Assembly: GCA_010093485.1 (NCBI GenBank)
Contig: MU001492.1
Span: forward strand, 3,045,312-3,083,553
Length of the DNA: 38,242 nt
Direction of reading: 5' to 3'
DNA from: Karstenula rhodostoma CBS 690.94
Taxonomy: Eukaryota > Ascomycota > Dothideomycetes > Pleosporales > Didymosphaeriaceae
Positions 36,691 to 38,242 of the stretch are shown one piece after another. The stretch's first letter is position 1. Each line of letters starts with the position of its first letter. The position numbers and the translations under genes were made by a program. The notes beneath the pieces are model-generated. The model was not told the origin of the DNA and did no database searches. It saw only the letters and a list, made by a program, of their open reading frames with translations.

Positions 36691-36888
36691 TAATTAGTAT
36701 AGATAGTTTTAATTTATAGATATATTTTACTATTTACTTATATTTTTTTATTATAGTATTAAGAATCTACTATAGTGGCCTTTACTATAACCTTTATTTT
36801 AGGTAGTATAACCTAGTAATATCTTATATACTATTATATAGGTAGATCTACTAAAATATTTATTTATAATTTAGTAATTACTTTATAA

Positions 36889-36956
36889 CTCCTTTCTTCC
36901 CTCTTTCTCTTCTCTCCCCTTTCTCTCCTCTCTACTACTTTCTCTAAACTACCTTT
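36889..36956 (+). promoter_or_regulatory. CT-rich tract
   Basis: An almost pure pyrimidine run (tcttccctctttctcttctc and onward) lies just upstream of the last protein-like remnant. It resembles the pyrimidine-rich 5' leader or promoter tracts of filamentous fungi. CT dinucleotides escape RIP. Confidence 0.4.
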
Positions 36957-36979
36957 TTACCTACTATTCTATAATATAA

Positions 36980-37785
36980 GTATATAATATATTTTAACTC
37001 TTCTATAGGTTATTTAATTCTAATAAGTACTCTACTAACTAATTTATAAGAGAGACTTATAATTACTAATAATAGAATAATACCTATACTATTATTAATA
37101 TAATTTATAAAGTATAAGAGGCTTTTCTTTTTAATAGTATATACTACCTATCTCTCCTAGATAACTAGATAGAGTTTAGTATTTCTAGAGATATAATAGA
37201 GGATTAAAAAGTAGCCTTTTATACTACTAAACTCTAGTCTAGCTAATTAGGGGCGTTTATAGTCTTAATACCCCTAGACCTACCTATATAGATATGGCGC
37301 TAAGTAGTACTATTTATAGAAAAAAAATATAGTATTACTTTACTCTTTAATAATATAGATATTAAAGTTAACTAGGACGAGTTTATCTACCTCTATAATT
37401 ATAAGGAAGATAGTCTTAAGTAGGTAATACTATAAAAGGAGTATAATAAGTGTATTATAAGTATTATAATAAATATAGTCTAAGTAGCTAAGGATATATA
37501 TCTTACTAATCTAGTAAACTAGTTTATATAGTTAGAATTAGGTAATCTAGATAAGGAGTAGATATAGGCGCTTAAGGAATATATACTTAAAAAGGGAGAA
37601 AGGGAGTAGCTATTTAGGTATTCTAGTAATTTACTATTTATAATAAATAAGCTTAGTAACTACTTTTATAATAATATTAGTAATAACTTTAATATATATA
37701 AGTATTTTAGAGTATATACTATAGAGGACCTAGATACCTTTATAGGTAATAGGTAGGCTAGGTATAGCTAGAAGGCTTATAGTAA
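36980..37785 (+). pseudogene. Unknown protein remnant, telomere-proximal
   Basis: After the CT-rich tract the plus strand keeps one read-through frame for about 260 codons, with TAA/TAG stops only. The reading has hydrophobic and charged blocks, e.g. LFNNIDIKVN near 37,345 and LKEYILKKGERE near 37,570, and ends in an (E)DLDTFIGNR-like segment before a hairpin-motif copy at 37,784. No domain is recognised. It could be the 5' part of a gene cut off by the telomere, since only about 0.25 kb of repeats and 0.1 kb of unique sequence follow. Confidence 0.4.
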
Positions 37786-37809
37786 ACTTTCCTATAAACC
37801 CCCTATCTA
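37784..37809 (+). repeat. Hairpin-motif copy, most telomere-proximal
   Basis: aaactttcctataaaccccc, followed by tatctaaccctaag. The left arm gaaggcttatagt pairs imperfectly with it. An intron is possible here (ctaac follows) but donor and acceptor are not clear. Confidence 0.55.
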
Positions 37810-37841
37810 ACCCTAAGTATAATATAATAATATAATATATA

Positions 37842-37955
37842 GTATTAGTATTTAGTATATAGATAGTATTAGTATTTAGTATATAGATAGTATTGGTATT
37901 TAGAGTATATATAGGTATAATTAGTATATAGTATTAGTATTTAGATTATAAATTA
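37842..37955 (+). repeat. 24-bp tandem repeat
   Basis: gtattagtatttagtatata starts at 37,842 and 37,866, with a variant (gtattggtatttagag) at 37,890 and a further copy at 37,931 after an interruption. It is the last AT-rich repeat before the GC-rich telomere junction. Confidence 0.8.
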
Positions 37956-38033
37956 GTAGGGGGTAATTATTCTAGTAGAAGTAGAGAAGATTATATATAG
38001 GTATTAAATAGTATAAACCTATTAACTATATTC

Positions 38034-38147
38034 CATATTATTATAATACCCTGTATAGCTCGAAGCAGTCACTGGTAAGGAGATATAGGGCGCGAGGGTC
38101 GCCGGAGGTGACCCGCAGCGCCCGTGGACCCACCGGCGGGATATCCC
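38034..38147. other. GC-rich telomere-adjacent sequence without RIP
   Basis: CA, TG and CG are all normal in this 114-bp stretch (e.g. gaagcagtcactggtaagg, gtggacccaccggcggg), in abrupt contrast to the 38 kb before it. It includes a hairpin at 38,096-38,114: GGGTCGCC, loop GGA, GGTGACCC, with one G-T pair. A second GC-rich inverted pair (ccgtgg/ccaccgg) lies at 38,122-38,136. No coding sequence. It directly joins the telomere repeat. Confidence 0.9.
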
Positions 38148-38242
38148 AGGGTTAGGGTTAGGGTTAGGGTTAGGGTTAGGGTTAGGGTTAGGGTTAGGGT
38201 TAGGGTTAGGGTTAGGGTTAGGGTTAGGGTTAGGGTTAGGGT
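38148..38242 (+). repeat. Telomere, (TTAGGG)n
   Basis: After a leading AGGG come 15 uninterrupted perfect TTAGGG units from 38,152, reaching the end of the window in mid-unit. The G-rich strand runs 5'-3' outward, so the right end of the window is the physical chromosome end. TTAGGG is the usual telomere repeat of filamentous ascomycetes. Confidence 0.98.

Larger units (their letters stand above)
31620..36740 (+). pseudogene. SNF2-family DNA-dependent ATPase relic, copy 2, near full length
   Basis: A complete SNF2 motif series can be read through TAA/TAG. Motif I is GGIITNIIRLGKTI*VGVIIL (33,418-33,476), against the family GGIxADxMGLGKT. Motif II is LVFYNKV*DFL (34,080-34,110), where the family has a DExx box. 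Motif III is LLGYSISRDIR (34,171-34,203), like LSGTPI. Motif V is SF*VFSTSYNL*NNSYIS (35,333-35,388). Motif VI is *TLKY*Y*SS* (35,428-35,460), family QxxGRxxRxGQ. Strong uninterrupted blocks occur between motifs II and III and just after III (34,250-34,370). Up to five candidate introns interrupt or precede it, several holding the same hairpin motif. SNF2 proteins are chromatin or DNA translocases. The C-terminus runs into a 47-bp repeat. The start is unresolved. It is clearly inactive. Confidence 0.8.

Noticed and set aside
37806..37815. ctaaccctaag as an interstitial telomeric repeat.
   Set aside because: Only one and a half CCCTAA units, in the middle of an AT-rich repeat and hairpin context; consistent with chance.
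1..38033. Short ATG-started or stop-free ORFs on either strand.
   Set aside because: TG depletion removes most ATG codons, and open stretches are short AT-rich runs; no such ORF corresponded to a recognisable protein. The relics were read through stops instead.
38034..38147. GC-rich junction as an RNA gene (tRNA-like or snoRNA-like hairpins).
   Set aside because: Hairpins exist, but no cloverleaf, box elements or conserved RNA landmarks; kept only as a structured junction sequence.

Overview
The window is one chromosome end of a filamentous ascomycete (Pezizomycotina-type) fungus. It ends at 38,242 in about 15 perfect TTAGGG repeats. Almost everything before 38,034 is extremely AT-rich and nearly devoid of the dinucleotides CA and TG, with TA in their place. 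CG is also scarce, while CT and CC persist. This is the signature of saturating repeat-induced point mutation (RIP) acting on both strands. Because ATG and TGA both contain TG, start codons and TGA stops have almost vanished. Old Gln (CAA/CAG) and Trp (TGG) codons now read TAA/TAG. Ordinary ORF calling therefore fails, but reading through TAA/TAG recovers long coherent protein remnants. No gene in the window looks functional.

Layout. 1-420: a 156-bp tandem repeat. About 1.15-2.3 kb: unknown minus-strand remnant. About 3.3-7.06 kb (+): first RecQ-type telomere-linked helicase (TLH) relic. 9.13-10.43 kb: inverted arrays of 50-bp units. About 10.76-13.16 kb (-), perhaps to 14.8 kb: SNF2-family ATPase relic with low-complexity sequence and an 18-bp minisatellite upstream. 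14.85-16.25 kb: repeat-rich divergent intergenic region. 16.28-20.79 kb (+): Upf1-like SF1 helicase relic with an 18-residue repeat and a Ser/Asn-rich tail. 21.15-23.12 kb: TATAAACTT minisatellites running into a 925-base N gap (23,116-24,040). About 25.06-25.56 kb (-): basic, charged unknown remnant. 26.0-30.76 kb (+): second TLH relic, the most complete, with an N-terminal zinc-finger-like module. 31.6-36.7 kb (+): second SNF2 ATPase relic. About 37.0-37.78 kb (+): unknown remnant. 38,034-38,147: a short GC-rich tract untouched by RIP, then the telomere.

The shared theme is nucleic-acid helicases and translocases: two RecQ-like, two SNF2-like and one Upf1-like, all RIP-killed, within 33 kb of one subtelomere. 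TLH-RecQ genes are well-known subtelomeric residents in fungi; the SNF2 and Upf1-like company is less usual. The observation I rate highest is a palindromic motif (TATAGGAAA-C-TTTCCTATA followed by a C-run) that recurs about eleven times, all in the distal 14 kb. Several copies lie inside GT...AG segments with ACTAAC-like branch points, as expected of introner-like elements or of one mobile hairpin family. All domain assignments come from reading the translation by eye; no database search or alignment was run.
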